Positions 8,689 through 16,974 of a DNA stretch of 64,000 nt are shown here, piece after piece. Under the pieces are notes generated by a model. The model saw nothing but the letters and a program-made list of their open reading frames with translations. It ran no database searches and had not been told where the DNA came from. This stretch comes from Fontisubflavum oceani (GTDB lineage: Bacteria > Pseudomonadota > Alphaproteobacteria > Rhodobacterales > Rhodobacteraceae), in NCBI RefSeq assembly GCF_030407165.1, contig NZ_CP129111.1:1302001-1366000 (forward strand), written 5' to 3'. The position numbers and the translations under genes are program-made. Every line of letters starts with the position of its first letter. Position 1 is the stretch's first letter.

Positions 8689-9387
8689 TTAGTCGCGCGG
8701 CGGGGTGACAAGGCCGGTCTGAACCGCCGGGCGGGCAAGGAACCGGTCGAGATACGCGACCACATTGGGGAAGCTGTCCCAACCCACGGCCTCTTTCACA
8801 CCATAGAAGTCGAGCCCGCGCAGCCAGGGGGCGATGGCGATATCGGCAATGGAGTAGCTGCCGATAATCCAGTCTTTGTCTGCCAATTCTTTGTCGAGCA
8901 CCGCAAGAAGGCGTTTGGCTTCATCCACATAGCGTTGGCGCGGACGGGGGTCTTCGATTTCGGCACCGGCAAATTTTGAGAAATAGCCAAGCTGCCCGAA
9001 CATCGGGCCGATGCCGCCCATTTGGAACATCACCCACTGGATCGCTTTGTATTTCTCGGCAGGTGTGTCGCCGATGAGTTTGCCGGATTTCTCTGCCAGA
9101 TAGATCAGAATGGCCCCCGACTCGAACAGCCCAATGGGAGCGCCGCCGGGTCCATCGGGATCGACAATCGCGGGGATTTTGTTGTTTGGGTTCAGCGACA
9201 AGAAGGCGTCGCTTTTCACATCGGTATCGGAAAGCGTGACTTTATGCGCCTCATAGGGCAGCCCCATTTCTTCAAGCGCGATGGAGACTTTCACGCCATT
9301 TGGGGTGGGAAAGGAATAAAGTTGAATGACGTCCGGATTGGCGGCAGGCCAGCGGGATGTGATCGGAAAAGCGGAGAGATCGGCCAT
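8689..9387 (-). CDS. Glutathione S-transferase family protein (YfcG/YghU-like)
   Basis: A 232-aa cytosolic GST. The N-terminal thioredoxin fold has IQLYSFPTPNGVKVSIALEE, where the Thr-Pro-Asn segment matches the glutathione-contacting site of the Ure2/YfcG/YghU branch. The cis-Pro motif is NPNNKIPAIVDPD and the helical C-terminal domain carries SIADIAIAPWLRG. Branch members in E. coli reduce disulfides of glutathione rather than conjugate it, so that role is inferred here. A 226-bp gap with no gene I can support separates it from the SDR gene on the same strand. Confidence 0.92.
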   Translation of the reverse strand: MADLSAFPITSRWPAANPDVIQLYSFPTPNGVKVSIALEEMGLPYEAHKVTLSDTDVKSDAFLSLNPNNKIPAIVDPDGPGGAPIGLFESGAILIYLAEKSGKLIGDTPAEKYKAIQWVMFQMGGIGPMFGQLGYFSKFAGAEIEDPRPRQRYVDEAKRLLAVLDKELADKDWIIGSYSIADIAIAPWLRGLDFYGVKEAVGWDSFPNVVAYLDRFLARPAVQTGLVTPPRD

Positions 9388-9554
9388 GAGATGCCCTTTT
9401 GTTGCGCGTTAGGGGTGACATCTATGCAGCCTTTCCCATTGGGCCAGAGCCTATTTTATATCATTATGCGCGGGCGACTGTGCGCGGAGGCACCAAAAGG
9501 GGCGTGCCCGAAGCTTCTGCGTGTGGAGGGACAACAGGATATAGGACAAAGCCA

Positions 9555-9992
9555 ATGCTAAGTGAATTCAAGGATTTTATCGCCAAGGGCAATGTCATGG
9601 ACATGGCCGTGGGCATCATCATCGGCGCCGCGTTTACGGCGATCGTCTCATCGTTGGTGGCCGATCTGATCAATCCGATCATCGGGCTGTTCACCGGCGG
9701 CCTCGATTTTACCAATAACTATGCGGTTCTCGGCGGAGACGTGCCGGCGGGGGCCTCGCTTGAGGCCGCGCGGGAGGCCGGGGCGTCGGTCTTTGCCTAT
9801 GGCGCGTTCATCATGGCGATCATCAACTTCCTGATCATCGCCTTCGTGGTGTTCATGCTGGTGCGCTATGTCAACAAGGTGAAAGCGGCGGCAGAGCAAC
9901 CGGCGGAAGAGCCCGCGCCCGAGGAGCCCAAGGGCCCGACGCAGGAAGAATTGCTGATGGAAATCCGCGATGCGTTGAAAGCGCGCGGATAG
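9555..9992 (+). CDS. mscL: Large-conductance mechanosensitive channel
   Basis: A 145-aa inner-membrane channel that opens under extreme tension to release solutes during hypo-osmotic shock. The opening MLSEFKDFIAKGNVMDMAVG and the pore helix GIIIGAAFTAIVSSLVADL are diagnostic; a second span IIAFVVFMLVRYVNKV precedes a cytoplasmic bundle (EELLMEIRDALKARG). The Pro/Glu-rich linker PAEEPAPEEPKGP is slightly long. The start at 9555 is fixed by homology and an AGGA ribosome site. A rho-independent terminator follows directly at 10014. Confidence 0.97.
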   Translation: MLSEFKDFIAKGNVMDMAVGIIIGAAFTAIVSSLVADLINPIIGLFTGGLDFTNNYAVLGGDVPAGASLEAAREAGASVFAYGAFIMAIINFLIIAFVVFMLVRYVNKVKAAAEQPAEEPAPEEPKGPTQEELLMEIRDALKARG

Positions 9993-10013
9993 CCGCCACG
10001 CTACATAACTGAG

Positions 10014-10039
10014 AGGCCCGCCCGACGTGGCGGGCCTTT
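10014..10039 (+). terminator. Rho-independent terminator after mscL
   Basis: A perfect 9-bp stem (AGGCCCGCC at 10014-10022 with GGCGGGCCT at 10029-10037), a 6-base loop and a short T run. It lies 22 bases beyond the mscL stop. Confidence 0.85.
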
Positions 10040-10099
10040 GCATGTCTGGCCATCTGCCCTTAGGTTTTGCGGAGAGACATCGCCCAAGGAGACATGAGT

Positions 10100-10651
10100 A
10101 TGGCCGCCACCCCACCAGTCTGCGATTTTGGCTGGGCCGCGCCCGCCTTCGATCTGCCCGCGACAGATGGGCGGCGTTATACGCTGCAAGACGTGATGGG
10201 GCCAAATGGCACGGTGATCGCGTTTATCTGCAACCACTGCCCGTATGTCTTGGCCGTGATGGATCGAATCGTGCGTGACGCGCGGGATCTGGCCCCACTC
10301 GGCATCGGGTTTGCGGCGATCTGCTCGAATGACGCCACGCAGTATCCGGCGGATGGGTTTGACGGCATGGTCGCGATGGCCGCGAAACACGACTTTCCGT
10401 TTCCCTATCTTCATGACGCGGATCAGTCGGTGGCGCGAGCCCATGACGCGGCCTGCACACCGGATTTCTTCGGGCTGAACGCGGCGGGTCAGTTGCAGTA
10501 TCGTGGGCGGCTGGATGCCAGCCGGGCGCAGGCTGGACCGGCCGATCTGCGCCGCGATCTTTTTGAGGCGATGAGGTTGGTTGCCGAAACCGGGCGCGGC
10601 CCGTCCGATCAAATCCCCTCCATGGGGTGTTCGATCAAATGGGCCGCGTGA
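10100..10651 (+). CDS. Thioredoxin-fold redoxin-domain protein (thiol oxidoreductase-like)
   Basis: A 183-aa AhpC/TSA-type thioredoxin-fold protein. The active-site region IAFICNHCPYV carries a CxxC (CNHC) preceding Pro, typical of the redoxin group often called PRX_like. Later features are the ICSNDATQYPAD stretch and the cis-Pro loop near ACTPDFFGLN. No signal peptide is seen, so it is probably cytoplasmic. Two ATGs (10094 and 10100) are in frame; AAGGAG at 10086-10091 is 8 bases from the second but only 2 from the first, which decides for 10100. The partner reductant is unknown. Confidence 0.88.
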   Translation: MAATPPVCDFGWAAPAFDLPATDGRRYTLQDVMGPNGTVIAFICNHCPYVLAVMDRIVRDARDLAPLGIGFAAICSNDATQYPADGFDGMVAMAAKHDFPFPYLHDADQSVARAHDAACTPDFFGLNAAGQLQYRGRLDASRAQAGPADLRRDLFEAMRLVAETGRGPSDQIPSMGCSIKWAA

Positions 10652-10655
10652 GTGG

Positions 10656-11261
10656 TTATGCATGGGCCGGGCGTGGCCGAAGATACATGTACCAAAGCCG
10701 ATAGAGGGTGAGCGCGGCCAGGGGTATGAAATGCACAAGTGCAGGCACCAGACCCTCCCCCTCATCGATCAACGCCCAATGCAGTAAGACTAGAACCGCT
10801 GCGGCATAGGTCCATTTTTGCAACGCCTTCCAGCGTGGACCCATTCGGCGAACGGCATAGTCAGACGAGGTTGCGGCCAGGGGGATGAAGATGGCGAAGG
10901 CGAGCCAGCCAGCCCAGATGTGAAGCTCGGATAGATCGGCAAGCATCCGGTTCAGCGTTCCGGTGTGCAGGACATAAAACACCAAGTGAAGCAGGGCATA
11001 GCCAAAGGCAGCGACGCCAAAATACCGCCGGTTTCGGCGCAGCCAGCGCGGCCCGCGCCAGCCTTTGAACAGATACATCAGCGGCGTCGCCAGCAGCGTG
11101 ATGATCAAGAACCGCGCGGCAAATTCGCCGGTCGGGTGGAGCAGGTTTTGGAAGATACGCGCTTCTTCCGAGGTCATGGCCTGATAGATGAAGCCAATTG
11201 CCGGAAGGGCCATGAGCCCCCACAGCCAATAGGGGTGGAGGCGCGACAGATACGATTTCAT
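10656..11261 (-). CDS. msrQ: MsrQ-like heme-binding membrane subunit
   Basis: A 201-aa protein with about six membrane spans of the ferric-reductase-like family. MsrQ passes electrons from the quinone pool or flavin to the periplasmic methionine-sulfoxide reductase MsrP. Candidate heme-ligand histidines are in ALLHLVFYVLH, ELHIWAGWLAF and VLLHWALI, matching the YedZ/MsrQ pattern. No msrP gene is adjacent in this window; MsrP may be elsewhere or the electron acceptor may differ. It converges on the redoxin gene, ending five bases away. Confidence 0.88.
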   Translation of the reverse strand: MKSYLSRLHPYWLWGLMALPAIGFIYQAMTSEEARIFQNLLHPTGEFAARFLIITLLATPLMYLFKGWRGPRWLRRNRRYFGVAAFGYALLHLVFYVLHTGTLNRMLADLSELHIWAGWLAFAIFIPLAATSSDYAVRRMGPRWKALQKWTYAAAVLVLLHWALIDEGEGLVPALVHFIPLAALTLYRLWYMYLRPRPAHA

Positions 11262-11332
11262 TGTAAGGGAACCTTTTGAACGCTGGCAGTCTGATCTACA
11301 CGCCCGCCAGGCTCCCTTCCGTCGGTGATGTC

Positions 11333-12451
11333 TTAGCTTTTGAGCGCGAGCGATGCCGACAGCACATCGATGCCAAGCGCCTTACCCACCGGATAGTTGG
11401 TGAGCTTGCCCGCATGGACGTTCAAGCCTTCCAGAAGATGCGGATCATCGGCGCAGGCCTGTTTCCATCCCTTATCGGCCAGCGCGATCAGAAATGGCAT
11501 CGTGGCATTGCCAAGCGCGATGGTGGAAGTGCGGGCAACGGCCCCCGGCATGTTTGCAACGCAGTAATGCATGATGCCGTCGACCTCGTAGATCGGATCT
11601 TGGTGGGTCGTGGCGCGAGAGGTCTCGAAACAGCCGCCTTGGTCGATGGCAACGTCCACAATCGCGGCGCCTGGCTTCATCGTCGAGAGTTGCGCGCGGC
11701 TGACCAATTTGGGTGCGGCGGCGCCGGGGATCAGGACGGCGCCGATCACCATATCGGCCTGGGCAACCAGTTCGGCGGTGTTGCCGGCGCTGGCATAGCG
11801 GGTCCGGAATTGTCCGCCAAAGACGTCATCAAGATAGCGCATCCGGGGCAGGGAGCGATCAAGCACGGTGACATTCGCGCCCATGCCCGCAGCCACGCGC
11901 GCCGCATGGGTGCCGACGACGCCGCCACCAATGACCACGACTTCGGCCGCGCCAACACCCGGCACGCCACCCATCAACACGCCGCGCCCGCCATTGGCTT
12001 TCTGCAACGTCCAGGCGCCCACTTGCGGCGCGAGTTTGCCCGCAACCTCAGACATCGGCGCGAGAAGCGGCAGGCCACCAGCGGCATCCGTCACGGTTTC
12101 ATACGCAATCGCGGTGCAGCCGGAAGCGAGGAGGTCATTGGTTTGGTCCGGGTCGGGGGCCAGGTGGAGATAGGTGAAGAGCAATTGCCCCTCGCGCAGC
12201 ATTTTGCGCTCGCCCGCTTGCGGCTCTTTGACCTTCACGATCATCTCCGCCTTGGCAAAGACGCTGGCCGCATCGGGGGCGATCTCGGCCCCGGCGGCGA
12301 TGTAATCGGCATCGGGAAAGCCCGCGCCGATACCTGCGCCAGTTTCCATCAAAACGCTATGGCCGTGGGCCACGGCTTCTTGCGCGGCAACAGGCGTCAT
12401 GCCGACGCGAAATTCTTGTGGCTTGATCTCTTTCGGGCAGCCGATGATCAT
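11333..12451 (-). CDS. ald: Alanine dehydrogenase
   Basis: A 372-aa NAD-dependent enzyme interconverting L-alanine and pyruvate plus ammonia. The N-terminus MIIGCPKEIKPQEFRVGMTP is diagnostic. The catalytic His lies in LFTYLHLAPD and the nucleotide-binding motif is IGGGVVGTHAARVAAGMGA. GGGAGGAG sits at the right distance before ATG 12451. It is transcribed divergently from a Lrp/AsnC-type regulator across 133 bp; this arrangement is known for Lrp-family control of ald by alanine, so regulation by the neighbour is a strong inference. Confidence 0.97.
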   Translation of the reverse strand: MIIGCPKEIKPQEFRVGMTPVAAQEAVAHGHSVLMETGAGIGAGFPDADYIAAGAEIAPDAASVFAKAEMIVKVKEPQAGERKMLREGQLLFTYLHLAPDPDQTNDLLASGCTAIAYETVTDAAGGLPLLAPMSEVAGKLAPQVGAWTLQKANGGRGVLMGGVPGVGAAEVVVIGGGVVGTHAARVAAGMGANVTVLDRSLPRMRYLDDVFGGQFRTRYASAGNTAELVAQADMVIGAVLIPGAAAPKLVSRAQLSTMKPGAAIVDVAIDQGGCFETSRATTHQDPIYEVDGIMHYCVANMPGAVARTSTIALGNATMPFLIALADKGWKQACADDPHLLEGLNVHAGKLTNYPVGKALGIDVLSASLALKS

Positions 12452-12584
12452 CTATGTCTCCTCCCTTTTCTGCCGAATTATTAGGCAGTTTCGGATGGCA
12501 ATGTTTTGAAATCTGGTTGCGTTTCCAAGCCTTCTGCGCAAGAATTTTCGATAGTTTTGTCATATCACGGGAAAAGGCTGCACC
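12452..12584. promoter_or_regulatory. Divergent ald / Lrp-type regulator control region
   Basis: This 133-bp gap must hold both promoters and the regulator's sites. A small inverted repeat CTGCC-N9-GGCAG lies near 12470-12488 and AT-rich tracts (AATTTTCGATAGTTTTG) near 12543-12559. Lrp-family sites are degenerate, so I cannot mark them with certainty. Confidence 0.4.
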
Positions 12585-13046
12585 ATGATCGAGCTTGACG
12601 ATATGGACAAGCGTATCCTTCGGTTGTTGCAGCGTGATGGGCGGATGACCAATGCGGAACTGTCGGAGCAGGTGCATCTGTCGCCCTCGGCCTGTCACCG
12701 GCGGGTGCAGCGGTTGGAGCAGGCGGGGGTGATCCGGGATTACGTGGCTTTGGTCGATGCCCGCGCGGTGGGGCGGGTGACAACGGTGTTTGTCGAGATC
12801 GGGCTGAGCGGGCAGGCCGATGAGCTGCTGGGGGCATTCGAGCATGCTGTGGCGCAGGTTCCAGATGTGTTGGAATGCCATTTGATGGCGGGCAGCGCCG
12901 ACTATCTGCTGAAAGTTGTGGCGCGCGACAGCGAGGATTTCGCCCGCATCCACCGGCAGCACCTGGCGAGCTTGCCGGGTGTCGCGCGGATGCAGTCGAG
13001 CTTTGGGTTGAAAACCGTGGTGCAGACCACGGCCTTACCCGTCTAG
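12585..13046 (+). CDS. Lrp/AsnC-family transcriptional regulator, probable ald regulator
   Basis: A 153-aa feast/famine regulator. The N-terminal winged helix (about residues 4-60, DDMDKRILRLLQRDGRMTN and HLSPSACHRRVQRLEQAGV) is followed by a RAM/ACT-like effector domain (VTTVFVEIGL, then CHLMAGSADYLLKVVARD). Family members sense amino acids and multimerise. Divergent pairing with ald suggests alanine-responsive control. Its stop overlaps the convergent azlD stop by four bases. Confidence 0.95.
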   Translation: MIELDDMDKRILRLLQRDGRMTNAELSEQVHLSPSACHRRVQRLEQAGVIRDYVALVDARAVGRVTTVFVEIGLSGQADELLGAFEHAVAQVPDVLECHLMAGSADYLLKVVARDSEDFARIHRQHLASLPGVARMQSSFGLKTVVQTTALPV

Positions 13047-13372
13047 CCACCGATATACAGGAAAAGATACAGCGCACCCATGCCCGCAGCGATTGCCCAA
13101 ATGGCGTTCTTGAAGACATAACCAACCGCCAGAGCCAGCACGGCTGCGCCAAGGCGCGCCGGGTCCGTCTGCCCATCGGTTGCGGCGGGCCAGAGCACCA
13201 ATGGCGTCGCAATAGCGGGTAAGACGGCCACCGCGGTGTAGCGCAGGTGGCGCAAGACCCAAGGCGGCAGGGCACGGTTGCCAAGCAAGCCCAGGAACGA
13301 AAACCGGATCAGGAAGGTTCCCACGCCAAGCGTGATGATGATCAGCCAGATATGCCAGCTTGCCATGGTCAT
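13043..13372 (-). CDS. azlD: AzlD-family branched-chain amino acid exporter subunit
   Basis: A 109-aa protein with about three to four spans (IWLIIITLGVGTFLIRFSFL; YTAVAVLPAIATPLVLW; ALAVGYVFKNAIWAIAAG). With AzlC it forms a two-component exporter of branched-chain amino acids. Its ATG overlaps the azlC stop by four bases, so the two are translationally coupled. Closeness to the Lrp-type regulator and ald fits an amino-acid homeostasis cluster, but whether that regulator also controls azlCD is not shown. Confidence 0.9.
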   Translation of the reverse strand: MTMASWHIWLIIITLGVGTFLIRFSFLGLLGNRALPPWVLRHLRYTAVAVLPAIATPLVLWPAATDGQTDPARLGAAVLALAVGYVFKNAIWAIAAGMGALYLFLYIGG

Positions 13373-14076
13373 GATCGGGCTTCCATCCGGCGTTCAATCT
13401 CCGCCCCGATCATCATCGCGATGGCAGCGGCCAGGATCAGGCCCAGATTGTAAGGCACCGGGGCAAAGGCGATTGATAAGGCCACCGAGGTAAGCGCCGC
13501 CGCGACATGGGCAATCGTTCGCAGGGCGGGGCCGATCAACGCCAGAAACGCGATCGGCACCGCAAAATCGAGCGCAAAGGCCGGCGGGATCAGCGCGCCA
13601 ATCACCGCGCCCAGATAGGTCGACAAGATCCAGACCGGGGCCACCGCCGTGGCCGTGCCGAAGAAAAACGCGATCTTGACCGCGGTTGGCCGCTCGGGCC
13701 GGGTCTCATATTCCTGCACCGACAGCGCGTAATTCTGATCAAAGACCAGGTAGGAGACCAAGGCCCGCTGCCAAAGCGGCGCGCCGTTTAGATGCGGCAC
13801 CAGCGAGGCGGAATACATCGCCATACGCAGGTTTACCGCCAGCGCAGAGGCCAAGATCACCAGCGTCGGCGCATTCTCCGTCATCAGTTGCAGCGCGGTG
13901 AATTGCGCAGCCCCGGCGATGACCAAAATGGAGAAGCCCATCACTTCGGCGAGGTTCAACCCCGCCTCCGTCCCGACGACGCCGAAGACACCGCCAAATG
14001 GCGCGACAACCAAGAGAAATGGCAGGCTGGCGAGAAAGCCCTCCCAATAAGCGCTTTTGGAACTGGTAGAGAACAT
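13369..14076 (-). CDS. azlC: AzlC-family branched-chain amino acid exporter, large subunit
   Basis: A 235-aa inner-membrane protein of the AzlC family. The N-terminal GFLASLPFLLVVAPFGGVFG and AGAAQFTALQLMTENAP segments are characteristic, and further spans run to the C-terminus. It is the larger component of the AzlCD efflux pair. Its start lies 51 bases from the divergent fdhD gene. The substrate is assigned by family only. Confidence 0.92.
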   Translation of the reverse strand: MFSTSSKSAYWEGFLASLPFLLVVAPFGGVFGVVGTEAGLNLAEVMGFSILVIAGAAQFTALQLMTENAPTLVILASALAVNLRMAMYSASLVPHLNGAPLWQRALVSYLVFDQNYALSVQEYETRPERPTAVKIAFFFGTATAVAPVWILSTYLGAVIGALIPPAFALDFAVPIAFLALIGPALRTIAHVAAALTSVALSIAFAPVPYNLGLILAAAIAMMIGAEIERRMEARS

Positions 14077-14127
14077 GGGGGGCCTTTAGGGTTAGCTCAC
14101 CAATCGAATATCGCCCGTCTGTAGGAG

Positions 14128-15021
14128 ATGCAATTGAGCGTTCTTGATGAGAGCTATCAAGATTACCTGATCGCCCCCGACCCGTCGCGCGCGGGCTTGT
14201 CGCGCCGGGTTATGGGGCATGATGAAGCTGGTCAGCCGACCGAAATATCCGTTGTCGAAGAGCGGCCTTTGACGATTTATCTCAACGCCCGCGAGATCGT
14301 TACCGCGATGACGATTGGCGATTACCCGGAATATCTGGCGCTTGGGTTTCTGGCCAATCAAGGGATGTTGTCGCCCGAGGATGAGGTGACCGGTGTCGAT
14401 TATGACGAAGAGCTTGAGGTTGTGGTTGTCCGGACGGCCATCGAGACCGACCACGAGGCCAAGCTGGAGAAGAAGACCCGCACCAGCGGCTGCGCGGTCG
14501 GCACGGTGTTCGGCGATATGATGGCCGGGCTGGAGGGGTTGGATTTGCCCCAGGCGGAGCTCAGGACAAGCTGGCTTTATGCGCTCAGCCACAAGATTAA
14601 CCGCACCCCGTCGCTCTATCTGGAGGCCGGTGCGATCCATGGCACGGTGCTTTGCCAAGGTGACCGGCCCTTGGTCTATATGGAAGATGTGGGCCGCCAT
14701 AACGCGGTGGACAAAATCGCCGGCTGGATGCGGGCCGAAGGCGTCGGCCCGGCGGATAAGATCCTTTACACAACCGGGCGGCTGACCTCGGAGATGGTGA
14801 TCAAGACCGCCCTGATGGGCATCCCCGTTTTGGCGTCGCGCTCTGGCTTCACGGCTTGGGGCGTGGAGATTGCGCAAGAGGTTGGGTTGACGGTGATCGG
14901 GCGGCTGAAGGGCAAGCGGTTTACCTGTCTTGCTGGGGAGGAGCGCTTGATCCGCGATGCGGACCTTGGCGCGGTGCCGGAGGAGGGGCGCAAACATCGG
15001 CGCAAAGGGGCCGAGGCATGA
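14128..15021 (+). CDS. fdhD: FdhD-family sulfurtransferase for molybdenum cofactor sulfuration
   Basis: A 297-aa FdhD protein, which transfers sulfur from a cysteine desulfurase to the molybdenum cofactor of formate dehydrogenase. Family features are EERPLTIYLNAREIVTAM, the MEDVGRHNAVDKIAGW stretch and ILYTTGRLTSEMV. The loop that usually holds a CxxC reads TSGCAVGTVFG here, keeping one cysteine only. GGAG abuts ATG 14128, so TTG 14134 may be the real start. It heads a tightly overlapped operon with mobA, mobB, a DUF429-like gene and moeA. No formate dehydrogenase structural gene lies in the window. Confidence 0.95.
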   Translation: MQLSVLDESYQDYLIAPDPSRAGLSRRVMGHDEAGQPTEISVVEERPLTIYLNAREIVTAMTIGDYPEYLALGFLANQGMLSPEDEVTGVDYDEELEVVVVRTAIETDHEAKLEKKTRTSGCAVGTVFGDMMAGLEGLDLPQAELRTSWLYALSHKINRTPSLYLEAGAIHGTVLCQGDRPLVYMEDVGRHNAVDKIAGWMRAEGVGPADKILYTTGRLTSEMVIKTALMGIPVLASRSGFTAWGVEIAQEVGLTVIGRLKGKRFTCLAGEERLIRDADLGAVPEEGRKHRRKGAEA

Positions 15022-15623
15022 GCGTTCCGGGAGTGATCCTCGCTGGTGGTCTTGCACGTCGAATGGGCGGCGGCGACAAAGGGCGGCTCATGCTGGGCGG
15101 CGAAAGTCTGATCCAGCGAGTGGTGGATCGGCTGCGCCCGCAGGTCAGCTCCCTGGCGCTAAACGCCAATGGCGACCCGGCACGGTTCGCCGATCTCGGC
15201 TTGCCGGTTTTGGCTGATGGCATCGCGGATTTCCCCGGGCCTTTGGCGGGCGTTTTGGCGGGGTTGGATTGGGCGGCCGCATTGGGGGCGAGCCATATTG
15301 TGACAGCCGCCGCCGACACACCGTATTTCCCGACCGATCTTGTTTCGCGATTGACCGAGGCGGCGGCAACGGAGGGCTGCGAGATCGCCTTGGCGGCGAC
15401 GCCGGGCGAGGCCAAGACCTTGCGCCATCCGACATTCGGGCTTTGGCCGGTTGCGCTTCGCGACGATCTGCGCGAGGCCCTCGCGGGCGGGCTTCGCAAG
15501 GTTGTGCTCTGGACTGATCGCCATGGCGCGGCAACCGCCTTGTTCTCGGATCAGCCATTCGATCCATTTTTCAACGTCAACACACCAGATGATTTGGTGA
15601 AAGCGGAAGGGTTGCTGCAGTGA
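15018..15623 (+). CDS. mobA: Molybdenum cofactor guanylyltransferase
   Basis: A 201-aa cytoplasmic enzyme that joins GMP from GTP to Mo-molybdopterin to make the MGD cofactor. The nucleotidyltransferase signature is VILAGGLARRMGGGDKGRL at the N-terminus; the metal-binding Asp is in TAAADTPYFP; the C-terminal FFNVNTPDDL is conserved. The true start is ATG 15018, overlapping the fdhD stop by four bases; the upstream in-frame extension overlaps fdhD and lacks similarity. Likely co-translated with fdhD and mobB. Confidence 0.95.
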   Translation: MSVPGVILAGGLARRMGGGDKGRLMLGGESLIQRVVDRLRPQVSSLALNANGDPARFADLGLPVLADGIADFPGPLAGVLAGLDWAAALGASHIVTAAADTPYFPTDLVSRLTEAAATEGCEIALAATPGEAKTLRHPTFGLWPVALRDDLREALAGGLRKVVLWTDRHGAATALFSDQPFDPFFNVNTPDDLVKAEGLLQ

Positions 15624-16111
15624 AAATCTGGGGTGTGACGGGGTGGAAGAACACTGGCAAGACCGGGCTCATGGAGCGACTGGTTTCTGAGTTCACGGGC
15701 CGGGGCCTGTCCGTTTCGACGTTGAAACATGCGCATCACAATTTCGATGTGGACCAACCCGGCAAAGACAGCCATCGGCACCGGGTGGCGGGGGCGCAGC
15801 AGGTGCTCTTGGCCTCGGGCGCGCGATGGGCGTTGATGAGCGAGTTGCGCGGGGCTGAGGAGCCGTCGCTCGACACGCTTTTGGCACAGCTTGCGCCTGT
15901 CGACTTGATCTTGGTCGAAGGCTATAAGCGCGAGCCGCATCCGAAGATCGAAGCGCATCGCGCGGCGGCCCGGAGTGAGCTTTTGGCGCCCGGCGATCCG
16001 ACCATCCGCGCGGTGGCCAGCGACAGCGCTCATGATCTGGATCGACCGGTTTTTGACCTGAATGACACCGTGGCGATTGCCGATTTCATCGCGGCGGAGC
16101 TGTCATTGTGA
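15620..16111 (+). CDS. mobB: Molybdopterin-guanine dinucleotide biosynthesis protein B
   Basis: A 163-aa P-loop GTP-binding protein that assists MobA. The Walker A variant GWKNTGKTGLMERL begins at residue 8; the STLKHAHHNFDVDQPGKDS stretch and VDLILVEGYKREPHPKIE are family marks. The GTG start overlaps the mobA stop by four bases, as expected in a coupled operon. The fold and motifs are seen; the accessory role is from family knowledge. Confidence 0.95.
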   Translation: MKIWGVTGWKNTGKTGLMERLVSEFTGRGLSVSTLKHAHHNFDVDQPGKDSHRHRVAGAQQVLLASGARWALMSELRGAEEPSLDTLLAQLAPVDLILVEGYKREPHPKIEAHRAAARSELLAPGDPTIRAVASDSAHDLDRPVFDLNDTVAIADFIAAELSL

Positions 16112-16974
16112 GCGCTTTCGACACCATTGCGATTGTCGATTGGTCGGCGCGTTCGGCGCCATCGCCTGCCAAGCCCACAAAGGATGCGATTTTCATCGCG
16201 GTGTCTCGTGCGCCAGAGCGTGCGCCTGAGGTCCGCTATCACCGCACGCGACAGGACGCGACAGAGGCTCTGATCGCGTTGATGGAAGAGGAGCTGCGTC
16301 TCGGGCGGCGGGTGCTGGCCGGGTTCGATTTCCCGTTTGGTTATCCCATCGGGTTCGCCCGTGCCGTGACTGGCAGTGATGATCCTTTCGCGCTTTGGGC
16401 CGATTTGGCCGCGCGGATTTCGGATCATCCTGACAATGCGAATAATCGCTTCGCGGTTGCGCACGATCTGAACCGTCTTTTCTCGGGCCTGGGCCCATTT
16501 TGGGGCTGCCCGCCCGCTGCCGCCACGCCCGATCTGCCGGAGCGGGGCAGTTTGCGTCACGGCCACGGCCTGCCGGATCGGCGGGCGGTGGAGCGCCGCT
16601 TGCCGCGGGCCCAATCCTGCTGGAAGCTTTACACAACCGGGTCTGTTGGCTCGCAGGTGTTGCTCGGCCTGCCGCGCCTGCACCAGTTGCGCATGCGGTT
16701 TGGCTCCGCCCTCTCGGTCAGCCCGTTTCAAGCGCCGGACGCACCGATTGTTTTGGCGGAGATATACCCCTCCCTTCTGGCGGATCTGGTCACAGCCGAA
16801 CGCCGGGCGGGGGAGATATTGGATGCCGCGCAAGTGCGCGTGCTGGCCGAGGCATTCCACCGTCTTCCTGCCGCCAAACTGACGGCGATGTTGCAAGAGG
16901 GCGACCGGGAGGAGGGCTGGATTGTCGGCCTGGGTCACGAGGCAGAGTTGAAAGGTGCGCCATGTCTGAGTTAA
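16108..16974 (+). CDS. DUF429-like (RNase H-fold) protein of the molybdenum cofactor operon
   Basis: A 288-aa cytoplasmic protein of unknown function. Three motifs recall DUF429, a predicted RNase H-like fold: a first-strand Asp in TIAIVDWSARS (about residue 11), GFDFPFGYPIGF (about 93-104, like the DUF429 DxPxG motif), and an acidic LAEIYPSLLADL (about 221). It overlaps mobB by four bases and moeA by thirteen, so it is tied to Moco synthesis by translation. Related proteins are sometimes labelled by context as molybdopterin-guanine dinucleotide proteins. Whether it cleaves nucleic acid, hydrolyses a nucleotide, or only keeps the fold is unknown. Confidence 0.75.
   Translation: MSAFDTIAIVDWSARSAPSPAKPTKDAIFIAVSRAPERAPEVRYHRTRQDATEALIALMEEELRLGRRVLAGFDFPFGYPIGFARAVTGSDDPFALWADLAARISDHPDNANNRFAVAHDLNRLFSGLGPFWGCPPAAATPDLPERGSLRHGHGLPDRRAVERRLPRAQSCWKLYTTGSVGSQVLLGLPRLHQLRMRFGSALSVSPFQAPDAPIVLAEIYPSLLADLVTAERRAGEILDAAQVRVLAEAFHRLPAAKLTAMLQEGDREEGWIVGLGHEAELKGAPCLS

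Noticed and set aside
9399..9554. N-terminal extension of mscL
   Set aside because: MscL begins at MLSEFKDF with its own ribosome site; the extension is unlike any family member.
11276..12484. 402-codon open frame opposite ald
   Set aside because: Shadow of ald, which has all its motifs, a good ribosome site and a matching divergent regulator.
16500..16961. N-terminal extension of moeA
   Set aside because: The extension lies inside the preceding gene in another frame; homology and overlap spacing place the moeA start at 16962.
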